Assembly: GCF_028752835.1 (NCBI RefSeq)
Contig: NZ_CP087952.1
Location: forward strand, 2,771,041 to 2,835,040
DNA from: Desulfosarcina sp. BuS5
GTDB lineage: Bacteria > Desulfobacterota > Desulfobacteria > Desulfobacterales > BuS5
Length of the DNA: 64,000 nt
Direction: 5' to 3'
In this document: piece by piece, positions 46,327 to 55,371 of the stretch
Numbering within the stretch: the first letter of the stretch is position 1
How the letters are laid out: every line of letters starts with the position of its first letter
The notes under the pieces: model-generated
Told to the model about the DNA's origin: nothing
Database searches by the model: none
Seen by the model: the letters and a program-made list of their open reading frames with translations, nothing else
Translations under genes and position numbers: made by a program

Positions 46327-49300
46327 ATGGCAAAAGAAATTTCTTCCAAAAAAAAGGCCTCATCAATTTTTCCAATGACAATCCATAACAAATTAATACT
46401 CGCCTTACTTACGCTGTCTCTTCCATTACTGATCATTACCAATATTATTTTCTACATCAGTGTAAAGAAGCTGCTGTCACATAATATTTTAAATCATCTT
46501 GAGTCCGTAGCTTCCATCCAACAACACAGGATAAAGGATATTGTCGAGCAGAACTCTGAAAGGCTAAGGCTTGTAGCCAGCCGAACCCAGATGCGCCTCT
46601 CTCTTGATCAATTCCTGACAAGTGCTGGCAAACAACATCAGCTCAAAATGAACAAAATACTTCGTGATGCCCAGGCATCCATCACTGATTTCAAATATAT
46701 CTGCGTTCACTCTCCGGATGGGGTATTGGTTGCCTCAAGCGGTCCATCCAGGATAGAGGGAGAAAATTGCAATGAAGATTTTTTTGCCAGTGCCAGGGAG
46801 GGTAATAGGGTCGATCTGTTTTATCTTGATGCGGACCAAAATATTTCCCTAAAGATAGCCGGACCACTCTACCTGGAAAACAAATTTTTGGGAGTGATTT
46901 TCATCGATGCCAAAGTTGACAATATGATCACAGCTATCAGTGATTACACTGGGTTAGGAGAGACTGGCGAGACCATTTTGGCTGCAAAAAACAAAAATGG
47001 TGACACTGTTTTTGTCATGCCAACCCGGTTTGACCGGCAGGCAGCGCTCCGCTTGACGATTACCAAGGACAATATTCATATACCAATAAATCAGGCTTTT
47101 TCAGGTAAAGGTATGCTGCTGACAGATAAAACCGATTATCGTCAGGTTCCTGTTCTTGCCGCCACCAGATACATCGAAGACATGAACTGGGGAATAGTAG
47201 TCAAAATAGACAAAGAAGAGGCTTTTGCACCACTTGCCAAGATGAACGCTATGTTCTTTTGTATACTTACGGGTGGAGTATCGTTAATACTATTTTTATC
47301 ATTCTGTTTTGCCAAAAGCGTTACCAGGCCCATCGTCAGACTTACCAGGGTAGCGAACAATATTGCCGATGACAACTTTAGAGAGCAGGCCGAAGAATCA
47401 GATAAAGACGAGATCGGTCTTCTTGCTGCTGCCTTTAACAAAATGACGAGAAAATTGATTAAAACAAGAAATGCGCTGGAACAAAACATTGATGACCTGC
47501 GGGCAGCCAACCAACAGTTTCAGGCCGGAGAAGAACGATATCGGGAAATATATAATGCCCCCAGCGACGCTATTTTTATACATGATGCCGACACAGGTAA
47601 AATTCTTGATGTCAATCAAGGGATGCTTGAAATGTATGGTTATAGCTATGAGGAAGCGCTCCTGATAGATGCTGGAAGTGTCAGTGCCGGAGCCCCCCCC
47701 TATACCACGGAAGAGGCCGTGAAAAAAGTCAAAAGCACCGTATTGCAAAACCACCAGACTTTTGACTGGCTGGCCAGAAAAAAAAACAATACTCTTTTTT
47801 GGGTGGAGGTGGCCCTGAGATACACCGAGTTCAGCGGCCAGCGTTATGTTATTGCAGTGGTCAGGGATATCAACGACCGCAGACAAGCGGAAAAGGCGCT
47901 GGCTGAAGAAAAAGAACAGTTGGCAGTCACCTTGCGAAGCATTGGCGACGGCGTAATCACCACTGATATCTCCGGGAATATTGTCCTGTTGAACAAGGTT
48001 GCCGAGAACCTTACCGGCTGGAGCAACAAAGAGGCTGCCGGGCGGCCTTTGGATGAGGTCTTTCACATTATAAATGAACATACCAGGAAGGTTTGTGAGA
48101 ATCCAGTTACAAAAGTTATAAGCAGCGGTCAGGTAATCGGGCTTGCCAATCATACAATTATGATTGCAAGGGATGGTGAGGAGCGAAGCATTGCTGACAG
48201 CGGTGCGCCGATTCTTGACGCCAAAAGCAATACAATAGGAGTTGTTCTTGTTTTCAGAGATGTAACGGAAAAACAAAGGTTGGAGCAGGAAGCGCTTAAA
48301 GCCAGAAAACTGGAATCCCTTGGGGTTCTGGCCGGCGGTATTGCACACGATTTTAACAATATACTGTCCGCTATACTTGGCAATATTAATCTGGCCCTTA
48401 ACTACACAGATCCCCATGAGTCGACCTACGCCCTGTTGTCTGAAGCGGGAAAAGCATCTCTGCGGGCCAAAGATCTTACCCAGCAACTGTTGACTTTTGC
48501 CAAAGGGGGTGAGCCGGTACTAAAAACTACTTCAATTGCCGAAATTATCACCGACTCTTCTTCATTTGTATTAAGGGGCAGTAATGTCCGATGTGATACC
48601 TGGTTTGCACCTGATCTCTTGCCCGTTGATATAGATCCCGGACAGATCAGCCAGGTGATTCAAAATATTATCATTAATGCCGCCCATGCGATGCCCCAGG
48701 GTGGTGTTATTGATATCCGATGCGAAAATGTACTTAATCACCATCAGAATTTCCCATTCCTACATGGAGACAGTTATATAGTAGTCACTATCAAAGACCA
48801 CGGGGCAGGTATCCCCAACAAAATAATTGACAAAATTTTCGACCCCTATTTTTCAACCAAACAAACTGGAAACGGACTAGGGCTTGCAATCTGCCATTCA
48901 ATTATCACGCAGCATGGAGGCTATATCACTGTCGAATCAAAGCCGGAGAAAGGGACTCTCTTTTCAATATATCTTTCTGCGTCCAAAAATCAAATCTCTG
49001 CTCCTCCTATAAAAAAAACCGGACATATAGCACAAAGGCAGGGAAAAATAATGATCATGGACGATGATGAGATGATACGGGAAATAGCAAAGGCCATGCT
49101 TACCAGATTAGGTTATGAAATTGAACTGGCAACCGATGGAGCAGAAGCCGTTGATATGTATCGAAAAGATCTGGACGCAGGGATACAGGCCGATCTTATT
49201 ATTATGGATCTTACAGTTCCCGGTGGTATGGGAGGTGAGGAAGCTGTTAAAAAAATTCTATCCATTAATCCTGGGGCGAAAATCTTTGTTTCCAGCGGCT

Positions 49301-49455
49301 ACTCTAATGATCCAATAATGGCAAATTATTCGGACTATGGCTTTTGCGGTGCGATTGTAAAACCGTACCAGATGCAGGAACTTAATAAAATTCTCCAGGA
49401 GGTTTTAGGGAACGGGGACGAAATAACTGACCTATCAGCTACAACGTCTGAATAG
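46327..49455 (+). CDS. Hybrid sensor histidine kinase (Cache-HAMP-PAS-PAS-HisKA-HATPase-REC)
   Basis: 1042 residues, membrane-bound. Two membrane helices (about 20-45 and 312-332) enclose an extracytoplasmic dCache-type sensor (CVHSPDGVLVASSGPSRIEG). HAMP, two PAS domains (about 405-525 and 535-655), the phospho-acceptor His674 in GGIAHDFNNILSAILG, an HATPase_c domain (GNGLGLAICHSIITQHGGY) and a C-terminal receiver with Asp961 in LIIMDLTVPGG follow. No output domain, so a separate phosphotransfer partner is expected. Ligand unknown. Stands alone with IS4 close downstream. Confidence 0.9.
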   Translation: MAKEISSKKKASSIFPMTIHNKLILALLTLSLPLLIITNIIFYISVKKLLSHNILNHLESVASIQQHRIKDIVEQNSERLRLVASRTQMRLSLDQFLTSAGKQHQLKMNKILRDAQASITDFKYICVHSPDGVLVASSGPSRIEGENCNEDFFASAREGNRVDLFYLDADQNISLKIAGPLYLENKFLGVIFIDAKVDNMITAISDYTGLGETGETILAAKNKNGDTVFVMPTRFDRQAALRLTITKDNIHIPINQAFSGKGMLLTDKTDYRQVPVLAATRYIEDMNWGIVVKIDKEEAFAPLAKMNAMFFCILTGGVSLILFLSFCFAKSVTRPIVRLTRVANNIADDNFREQAEESDKDEIGLLAAAFNKMTRKLIKTRNALEQNIDDLRAANQQFQAGEERYREIYNAPSDAIFIHDADTGKILDVNQGMLEMYGYSYEEALLIDAGSVSAGAPPYTTEEAVKKVKSTVLQNHQTFDWLARKKNNTLFWVEVALRYTEFSGQRYVIAVVRDINDRRQAEKALAEEKEQLAVTLRSIGDGVITTDISGNIVLLNKVAENLTGWSNKEAAGRPLDEVFHIINEHTRKVCENPVTKVISSGQVIGLANHTIMIARDGEERSIADSGAPILDAKSNTIGVVLVFRDVTEKQRLEQEALKARKLESLGVLAGGIAHDFNNILSAILGNINLALNYTDPHESTYALLSEAGKASLRAKDLTQQLLTFAKGGEPVLKTTSIAEIITDSSSFVLRGSNVRCDTWFAPDLLPVDIDPGQISQVIQNIIINAAHAMPQGGVIDIRCENVLNHHQNFPFLHGDSYIVVTIKDHGAGIPNKIIDKIFDPYFSTKQTGNGLGLAICHSIITQHGGYITVESKPEKGTLFSIYLSASKNQISAPPIKKTGHIAQRQGKIMIMDDDEMIREIAKAMLTRLGYEIELATDGAEAVDMYRKDLDAGIQADLIIMDLTVPGGMGGEEAVKKILSINPGAKIFVSSGYSNDPIMANYSDYGFCGAIVKPYQMQELNKILQEVLGNGDEITDLSATTSE

Positions 49456-49539
49456 AATATTGACTAAAAAATAAAAAAACAAGTTTTCTGAAAAAAGTTT
49501 AATTCCGTAATAAAAAAAAAATAAACAAAAAGATTGACT

Positions 49540-50847
49540 CAGTAGTGTCCGGTTAAGTTTTTGCATATAGCATTTGCTCTTTGATAATCAGATTATTAGA
49601 CCATACGTTTTTTTCGTCAGTACGTAATTCGTTCTGGATGGTATTTCTAAGCTGACGAATCCTCTTTATTGATACAGGTTCATTAAACTGTTCATGGCAG
49701 TATATGGCCATAAGCAGGTAGGTTATTAACCCCGCAAGGATTTGAACCATCAGGCCATATCTACTGTGAGCAATCAAGTGGTACACTTTTAAATGTTTCT
49801 TCCACCATTTGAAAAAAGTTTCGATATCCCATCTAAGCTTATAAACGGTTGCAACCTGCTCGGCTGTAAGATCATAACGATCAGTTGCCACAAAATATTT
49901 GACACCGGCAATTTTATAACCAACCAGTCGAACCGGCTTTCTGGTCTGGTTTACCCCAGGAGTGCCAAGAAGAACCACAGCATCATAAAAAATATAGCTG
50001 TCGGGATCAACAGGCTGCTCTTTGATAATAGTTCTTGTTGTTTTCGCTTTGATGCGGCAAACAAAATGTTTTTTTTCATCCTGAAGAAGATCAAAATCCT
50101 TATGTGATTGATACCCCCGATCCATGATTCCTGTTTGGCCTTTTGTAAGGATAGACCTGACAAAGGGGCGTTCAGCGCCATTTCCATTTGTCAGATGAAT
50201 TTTTATAGGAATCTTGCGATTGACATCAAAGCCGAAATGGCCTTTTGCTTTTTTAGCGCCTTTTCTGTAATCAGCCCAGTACATGGACAGAACTGCATCA
50301 ATTAAAGATCCATCAATGGAAACGAGTTCACCGAGATCTGAATAATTTGATGGTAAAGCATTTTGTGCCTGGCTGCAAAGAGCTTGAAAAACATATTCAA
50401 GCTGTTCAAGCCCTCGAGAATTGATAATTTCGGAAAAACTGCTACGACTGATCCCTCCATCTGGAGCGACACATTCTTTGGCAAAATCGTCTTCTTTAAG
50501 GTGTTGAATAAGATCACGAGCTGATTCATGTTCTTGTAGATGGAAAAATATCAGTGCGTGAAGCTGATCTTCAAAAGTCATTTTCAATGGCCTGTGACCT
50601 CGGGATTTAAGCTGTGGCGTGTCAGGAAAAATCTTTTGCAAAGGTTTGAGAAATCGAGCATGAGATTGGGGATTAAAATTCTTTTTTGGGATATTGAATA
50701 TGTCCATTTTTGTCTTAACTCCTTGTTATAATTATATTTTATAACAAAACGATAAAAAATTTTTATTTGGTTTGTCAAGTAAAAAATGAACATTTTTCTA
50801 ATTTTTTTATCCCATATAACATGCAAAAACCTAACCGGACACTACTG
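49540..50847 (-). mobile_element. IS4-family element, copy 1
   Basis: 1308 bp between inverted ends CAGTAGTGTCCGGTTA and (inverse) CAGTAGTGTCCGGTTA. A 9-bp target duplication AGATTGACT is found at 49531-49539 and 50896-50904. The undisturbed target sequence is seen at about 29210 in cassette A. The right end is repeated once more at 50848-50895. Confidence 0.95.
49553..50707 (-). CDS. IS4-family transposase, copy 1
   Basis: 384 residues with the IS4 DDE core: LVSIDGSLIDAVLSMYWADY (first Asp), GIMDRGYQSHKDFD (second), and the YREK signature YKLRWDIETFFKWWKKHLK. The N-terminal domain (FEDQLHALIFFHLQEHESAR) is the DUF4372-like part. Intact and identical to copy 2. Confidence 0.95.
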   Translation of the reverse strand: MDIFNIPKKNFNPQSHARFLKPLQKIFPDTPQLKSRGHRPLKMTFEDQLHALIFFHLQEHESARDLIQHLKEDDFAKECVAPDGGISRSSFSEIINSRGLEQLEYVFQALCSQAQNALPSNYSDLGELVSIDGSLIDAVLSMYWADYRKGAKKAKGHFGFDVNRKIPIKIHLTNGNGAERPFVRSILTKGQTGIMDRGYQSHKDFDLLQDEKKHFVCRIKAKTTRTIIKEQPVDPDSYIFYDAVVLLGTPGVNQTRKPVRLVGYKIAGVKYFVATDRYDLTAEQVATVYKLRWDIETFFKWWKKHLKVYHLIAHSRYGLMVQILAGLITYLLMAIYCHEQFNEPVSIKRIRQLRNTIQNELRTDEKNVWSNNLIIKEQMLYAKT

Positions 50848-50895
50848 AATTTTTTTATCCCATATAACATGCAAAAACCTAACCGGACACTACTG
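50848..50895. repeat. Direct duplication of the IS4 right end
   Basis: 48 bp repeating the last 48 bp of the element (ATTTTTTTATCCCATATAAC ... CACTACTG). It lies between the IS and its right target duplication, so it arose during or after insertion. Confidence 0.85.
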
Positions 50896-50952
50896 AGATT
50901 GACTTTACTTTTTCATCATTTTATTTTTATAAAAATAAAAAATATTTATTCA

Positions 50953-51101
50953 GGTGCTCATAAAGCATAAAAGGGAACCTCGTTAAAATCGAGGGCGAGC
51001 CCGTCGCTGTAATCGGGGACGAAAATTGCACAATGCCACTAACAAATTGTTGGGAAGGCGCAATTAGTAGGTTGATCCGTAAGCCAGAAGACCTACCTGG
51101 G
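50953..51101 (+). promoter_or_regulatory. Cobalamin riboswitch (cassette B, orphan)
   Basis: Almost identical to cassette A. AAAAGGGAACCTCG, GCCCGTCGCTGTAA, CCACT, GGGAAGGCG and the B12 box AAGCCAGAAGACCTACC are all present. Its upstream region is split by the IS4 at 49540. Downstream come two terminators, repeats and an AraC-type gene; no corrinoid gene. Confidence 0.92.
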
Positions 51102-51162
51102 TAACAGATGCAAACCTCGTGGCCAAGGGTTAGCAAAAAAATTCAAGGATAAAAAAGGGTAA

Positions 51163-51201
51163 TCCCTGAATCGATTAATTTCGGTTCAGGGATTTTTTTT
51201 T
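51163..51201 (+). terminator. Terminator after riboswitch B
   Basis: CCCTGAATCGA pairs with TCGGTTCAGGG (one G-T pair) and a run of nine T follows. Confidence 0.8.
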
Positions 51202-51231
51202 GGAGAAAACAAACTGCCCTGCCGAACGTTT

Positions 51232-51330
51232 AACGAGGGATGGGGTGCTTGTTCACTATGCTTACACATAGCAATATATTTTATCCGCCTCAGCATAAAT
51301 GACAAAAACTTTTTCTTGACATCCCTCAAA
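51232..51330 (+). ncRNA. Conserved hairpin following riboswitch B
   Basis: CGAGGGATGG at about 51234 pairs with ACATCCCTC at about 51320. Inner sequence differs from cassette A around the loop (CTATGCTTACACATAGC forms its own small hairpin). Confidence 0.45.
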
Positions 51331-51378
51331 GCATCTTTCACCGCAAGGCGAGCCGGAATGCCACCGGATCTCCTACCG

Positions 51379-51426
51379 AAAAAACCGGGCAACTAACCGA
51401 TACATTCTCTTCGCCCGGTTTTTTCA
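51379..51426 (+). terminator. Second terminator of cassette B
   Basis: AAAAAACCGGGC and GCCCGGTTTTTT, as in cassette A. Confidence 0.75.
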
Positions 51427-51430
51427 TAGG

Positions 51431-51535
51431 TATAGATTGTTACATAAATAATTTCACTGCGTTATCGGTCGTTGGAGTATTACAATACGCCTTCCTCCCC
51501 CTGGCCTTGTGAAATTTATTATCTGACAATCTATA
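51431..51535 (+). repeat. Palindromic repeat family P1
   Basis: Arms TATAGATTGTTACATAAATA and (inverse) TATAGATTGTCAGATAATAA, linker CTGCGTTATCGGTCGTTGG, inner palindrome GTATTACAATAC, second linker CCCCCTGGCCTT. Both arms complete. Confidence 0.8.
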
Positions 51536-51716
51536 TAGAGGCTGTTACCTCCAAAGCTGCAACCAGCACGCCCTAAAATTAATTAAAAAATAATATAGTA
51601 TTGAAATCGATAAAGCCCGAATAACCATTGGAGGCTCACTCAAAAATAAAATACCGAATTAGTTATTTTTTAGTGAGCCCCTTAGGTGAAACAGGAATAC
51701 CCGAAAGCTCATTATC

Positions 51717-51771
51717 AAAAAAAGCCGGGTTGCCGAAATTTCTGCATATTTCAGCAACCCGGCTTTTTTTT
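51717..51771. terminator. GCCGGGTTGC hairpin terminator
   Basis: AAAAGCCGGGTTGCCGAAAT pairs with ATTTCAGCAACCCGGCTTTT. A near copy follows the intron at 58828. Works in either direction. Confidence 0.8.
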
Positions 51772-51818
51772 GTTACAAGCGACAAAAAATTAAGGGGTGA
51801 ACGAAGTAGGAGCACACA

Positions 51819-52178
51819 ATGCAAACACACGTTAAACAAATTAATATCGCAAAAGCCGTTAATTTTATCGATACTCATTGCATAATGCCATTATCACTTG
51901 ACGAAGTTGCCAGAGAGAGCGGCATGAGTAAATTTTATTTTGCAAGAACCTTCAAGTCGGTTACCGGCACAACCTTCAAAAATTATCACAATCACAAAAG
52001 AATTGAAAAAGCAAAAAACATGTTCCTGCAACAAAAAATAAGCATAACAGATGTCTGTTTTTCCATCAGGTTTAACGATGTCTCATACTTCAACAGGGTT
52101 TTCAAAAAAATCGAGGGAACCAGCCCGTCTTGCTTTAAAAAAAGGCTCATCATGGATTCCAGGTTATTATCGAAATAA
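51819..52178 (+). CDS. AraC-family HTH protein (DNA-binding domain only)
   Basis: 119 residues consisting of just the two helix-turn-helix motifs: LSLDEVARESGMSKFYFART and ISITDVCFSIRFNDVSYFNR. Then comes the usual end GTSPSCFKKRL. No effector domain. It could be a truncated regulator or a stand-alone MarA/SoxS-type activator. A start with a plausible AAGGGG site lies upstream. The 52190-52314 stretch has a GCGGGCGTTTAGCCCGC hairpin that may terminate it. Confidence 0.8.
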   Translation: MQTHVKQINIAKAVNFIDTHCIMPLSLDEVARESGMSKFYFARTFKSVTGTTFKNYHNHKRIEKAKNMFLQQKISITDVCFSIRFNDVSYFNRVFKKIEGTSPSCFKKRLIMDSRLLSK

Positions 52179-52314
52179 TGATCCCCACCCCCACTAAGAG
52201 TTGCGTGTTGAGTAGTGGGTGATGAGGAAAGCAAGATCGTATCTTTATTCTCAATACTCAACACCCATAGAGTTGGGTTGCGGGCGTTTAGCCCGCCTTA
52301 GGTATGTATTAGCT

Positions 52315-53622
52315 CAGTAGTGTCCGGTTAAGTTTTTGCATATAGCATTTGCTCTTTGATAATCAGATTATTAGACCATACGTTTTTTTCGTCAGTACGT
52401 AATTCGTTCTGGATGGTATTTCTAAGCTGACGAATCCTCTTTATTGATACAGGTTCATTAAACTGTTCATGGCAGTATATGGCCATAAGCAGGTAGGTTA
52501 TTAACCCCGCAAGGATTTGAACCATCAGGCCATATCTACTGTGAGCAATCAAGTGGTACACTTTTAAATGTTTCTTCCACCATTTGAAAAAAGTTTCGAT
52601 ATCCCATCTAAGCTTATAAACGGTTGCAACCTGCTCGGCTGTAAGATCATAACGATCAGTTGCCACAAAATATTTGACACCGGCAATTTTATAACCAACC
52701 AGTCGAACCGGCTTTCTGGTCTGGTTTACCCCAGGAGTGCCAAGAAGAACCACAGCATCATAAAAAATATAGCTGTCGGGATCAACAGGCTGCTCTTTGA
52801 TAATAGTTCTTGTTGTTTTCGCTTTGATGCGGCAAACAAAATGTTTTTTTTCATCCTGAAGAAGATCAAAATCCTTATGTGATTGATACCCCCGATCCAT
52901 GATTCCTGTTTGGCCTTTTGTAAGGATAGACCTGACAAAGGGGCGTTCAGCGCCATTTCCATTTGTCAGATGAATTTTTATAGGAATCTTGCGATTGACA
53001 TCAAAGCCGAAATGGCCTTTTGCTTTTTTAGCGCCTTTTCTGTAATCAGCCCAGTACATGGACAGAACTGCATCAATTAAAGATCCATCAATGGAAACGA
53101 GTTCACCGAGATCTGAATAATTTGATGGTAAAGCATTTTGTGCCTGGCTGCAAAGAGCTTGAAAAACATATTCAAGCTGTTCAAGCCCTCGAGAATTGAT
53201 AATTTCGGAAAAACTGCTACGACTGATCCCTCCATCTGGAGCGACACATTCTTTGGCAAAATCGTCTTCTTTAAGGTGTTGAATAAGATCACGAGCTGAT
53301 TCATGTTCTTGTAGATGGAAAAATATCAGTGCGTGAAGCTGATCTTCAAAAGTCATTTTCAATGGCCTGTGACCTCGGGATTTAAGCTGTGGCGTGTCAG
53401 GAAAAATCTTTTGCAAAGGTTTGAGAAATCGAGCATGAGATTGGGGATTAAAATTCTTTTTTGGGATATTGAATATGTCCATTTTTGTCTTAACTCCTTG
53501 TTATAATTATATTTTATAACAAAACGATAAAAAATTTTTATTTGGTTTGTCAAGTAAAAAATGAACATTTTTCTAATTTTTTTATCCCATATAACATGCA
53601 AAAACCTAACCGGACACTACTG
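52315..53622 (-). mobile_element. IS4-family element, copy 2
   Basis: 1308 bp, same ends as copy 1. The flanks (TATTAGCT left, AGTGGGTCT right) show no target duplication, which points to a rearrangement through the element. Confidence 0.93.
52328..53482 (-). CDS. IS4-family transposase, copy 2
   Basis: 384 residues, identical in translation to copy 1. DDE residues and the YKLRWDIETFFKWWKKH signature are intact, so it should be active. Confidence 0.95.
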   Translation of the reverse strand: MDIFNIPKKNFNPQSHARFLKPLQKIFPDTPQLKSRGHRPLKMTFEDQLHALIFFHLQEHESARDLIQHLKEDDFAKECVAPDGGISRSSFSEIINSRGLEQLEYVFQALCSQAQNALPSNYSDLGELVSIDGSLIDAVLSMYWADYRKGAKKAKGHFGFDVNRKIPIKIHLTNGNGAERPFVRSILTKGQTGIMDRGYQSHKDFDLLQDEKKHFVCRIKAKTTRTIIKEQPVDPDSYIFYDAVVLLGTPGVNQTRKPVRLVGYKIAGVKYFVATDRYDLTAEQVATVYKLRWDIETFFKWWKKHLKVYHLIAHSRYGLMVQILAGLITYLLMAIYCHEQFNEPVSIKRIRQLRNTIQNELRTDEKNVWSNNLIIKEQMLYAKT

Positions 53623-53623
53623 A

Positions 53624-54325
53624 GTGGGTCTCAGTATTGTTCTCGTTTTTTTTATGATGCAGGTAGGGCCGGCATTTGGAGATTACAGCTTAACCACAAT
53701 AAGGGACCTTGATCGATTTGATAAAAATAGAATAACTTTTCAATGGCCTACAGGGCTATCTAGTTTAAAAGTATGGGAAAGACTGGCTGAACCAGGAGAG
53801 GTGCCTCTTACCACCGTGCCAAAACTGGCAAATAAACCCCATTATGCCCCTATAAAGGATTGTGCCACGCTTACAGTTAATAAAAAGGGTAATTTTTTTG
53901 ATTCACGAGTCACAACTCTCTTTTGGCCGCCGGCTGACGGAACCCTTACCATAGATTGGACATTTAAAGTAAAAAGTAAGCTTGATAAAGATCCGGGAAT
54001 TGTCGGATATGGATTCGAATTTTATGATTCCGACTTCAATGGGATTGATGAAAATATCAATATAACCTCCGCTGGGAGCGATGTTTTTCCTAATTGGGAA
54101 TTCAGTGATGGTTTATTGGATTTTTATGATCCAACGTTTGAAAACTATGTCGATTTAAATGAATGGGTGACTTTTGACTTTACAATGGAGATAAACGGCC
54201 TGGAAGAGGATCAATGGTGCAAGCAGTTTGGTGTGCGTCAATATGACATAGTTCCTGTCCCGGGCGCGCTATGGCTTCTCGGCTCTGGTTTAATCGGTCT
54301 TATCGTACTGAGAAGAAAAATTTAG
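53624..54325 (+). CDS. Exported protein with VPxPGA-type C-terminal sorting tail, signal peptide cut by IS4
   Basis: 233 residues. The only start is a GTG two bases after the IS4 end, leaving a bare hydrophobic stretch (VLVFFMMQVGPAFG) without the basic leader. The original start codon and ribosome site were replaced by the IS. The body is beta-rich and unrecognised. The end VPVPGALWLLGSGLIGLIVL plus RRK is a PEP-CTERM-like (VPLPA-type) signal for exosortase anchoring. Export is probably impaired unless the IS supplies a start. Confidence 0.75.
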   Translation: MGLSIVLVFFMMQVGPAFGDYSLTTIRDLDRFDKNRITFQWPTGLSSLKVWERLAEPGEVPLTTVPKLANKPHYAPIKDCATLTVNKKGNFFDSRVTTLFWPPADGTLTIDWTFKVKSKLDKDPGIVGYGFEFYDSDFNGIDENINITSAGSDVFPNWEFSDGLLDFYDPTFENYVDLNEWVTFDFTMEINGLEEDQWCKQFGVRQYDIVPVPGALWLLGSGLIGLIVLRRKI

Positions 54326-54346
54326 TTTTTGATTTATAATGCAAAT

Positions 54347-54376
54347 AAAAAACCGGATCCGGAGGGTCCGGTTTTG
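54347..54376 (+). terminator. Terminator of the VPxPGA protein gene
   Basis: AAAACCGGATCC / GGGTCCGGTTTT stem directly after the gene. Confidence 0.8.
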
Positions 54377-54476
54377 AAATAACCCCTGGAAGGGGATAAA
54401 ATTGTCTTTGCCCACCCTCTTCCCTGCTTCTCTTGGTGTTTACATGCCCAGGTATCATTTCTGCGTCCAAACCTAC

Positions 54477-54604
54477 TATAGATTTTCAGATAATTACCTG
54501 ATTTTAAAATTTGGCACAAGGCCAGGGGGGGTAGGGGTTCAAAATCTTGAACCCCTACTTCGACGACCGATAACGCAGTGAAATTATTTATGTGGAAATC
54601 TATA
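54477..54604 (-). repeat. Palindromic repeat family P1
   Basis: Arms TATAGATTTTCAGATAATTA and (inverse) TATAGATTTCCACATAAATA. The inner hairpin is a perfect 12-bp stem GTAGGGGTTCAA / TTGAACCCCTAC, unlike that of other copies. The linker CGACGACCGATAACGCAGTG is unchanged. Confidence 0.8.
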
Positions 54605-54780
54605 TATCGACACAGCAGCCTTTGGCACAGGATTGCCCCAACTGGTTTCTTAATCCAGCTTCTTAAAACAGGTTCATAACGGATTAGTGTGGTAATCCAT
54701 GATGAACAGCTAATACATACCTAATGGCATAAGTTGAATTAGTATATGCTCAATAAATAGAATCTCCATAATAATCCGCT

Positions 54781-55005
54781 ATGACCCAAAAAAATTACAC
54801 ATCTCTGCTTCGTCAACTTGAAGGCGGAGCCATGCATGCCGAAGTCACTTTTCACAGCGAGGATAAATTCGGAAAACGTTATACGGCGGATATTACCGTC
54901 AAAGGAATGGAAGGTCGGTGCGCTGTCGTAAAAACAGGATGGATCGTAACTTCCGAAATCAGGGAAGCTCATCTCGTAACACTTTATGTAAGGAAAAAAA
55001 TATGA
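54781..55005 (+). CDS. DUF6883-like small protein
   Basis: 74 residues. DITVKGMEGRCAVVKTGWIV then LVTLYVRKK follows the pattern of DUF6883 domains, usually the C-terminal part of contact-dependent or polymorphic toxin-like proteins. No signal sequence. Its stop overlaps the next start by four bases, like a small toxin-antitoxin or toxin-immunity pair. Confidence 0.6.
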   Translation: MTQKNYTSLLRQLEGGAMHAEVTFHSEDKFGKRYTADITVKGMEGRCAVVKTGWIVTSEIREAHLVTLYVRKKI

Positions 55006-55346
55006 GACCGGATATAGGAGATATAGTCGAAATTATAATAGACATCCCTGAAAAAAACCTGCGTGCCGGAGTGCGGGGGGCGGTTGTTCATTGTCACGGC
55101 AATGATGCTTACGAAATCGAATTTGCCGATGATGAGGGAGAAACTCTTGATTTCTTAGCCATGCATACAAAACACTTTATCGTTGTATGGCGGGCGGAAA
55201 CCCGGCAATGGATTCCAATTGCGGAACAAGCTTCGGTACTGGTTGCCGGTTTGCCCGATGATGCGGCAAAAGAAGTTCTGGATTTTGCACGTTTTCTGTT
55301 TGTACGGAGTTGTCAGTCCGCCAGTTATGAAAACATAGCTACATAG
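55002..55346 (+). CDS. DUF4926 domain protein with DUF2281-like C-terminal extension
   Basis: 114 residues from the ATG at 55002. The first 65 residues (RPDIGDIVEIIIDIPEKNLR then GVRGAVVHCHGNDAYEIEFA) are DUF4926, commonly found beside DUF6883. The extension AGLPDDAAKEVLDFARFLFV resembles DUF2281, an antitoxin-type helix. The fusion is unusual, since DUF4926 proteins are normally near 70 residues. Likely partner of the preceding gene. Confidence 0.65.
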   Translation: MRPDIGDIVEIIIDIPEKNLRAGVRGAVVHCHGNDAYEIEFADDEGETLDFLAMHTKHFIVVWRAETRQWIPIAEQASVLVAGLPDDAAKEVLDFARFLFVRSCQSASYENIAT

Positions 55347-55371
55347 AAACGAGGGCTAAGGATCGGAGGTT

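Noticed and set aside
47398-48486. A 362-codon minus-strand frame inside the sensor kinase
   Set aside because: Fully antisense to a well-supported PAS/HisKA coding region and without family features.
52290-54724. An 18-bp inverse match (TTAGGTATGTATTAGCT left of IS4 copy 2 and its complement near 54710), suggesting an inversion
   Set aside because: Too short to support an inversion event. It may be a minor dispersed repeat.
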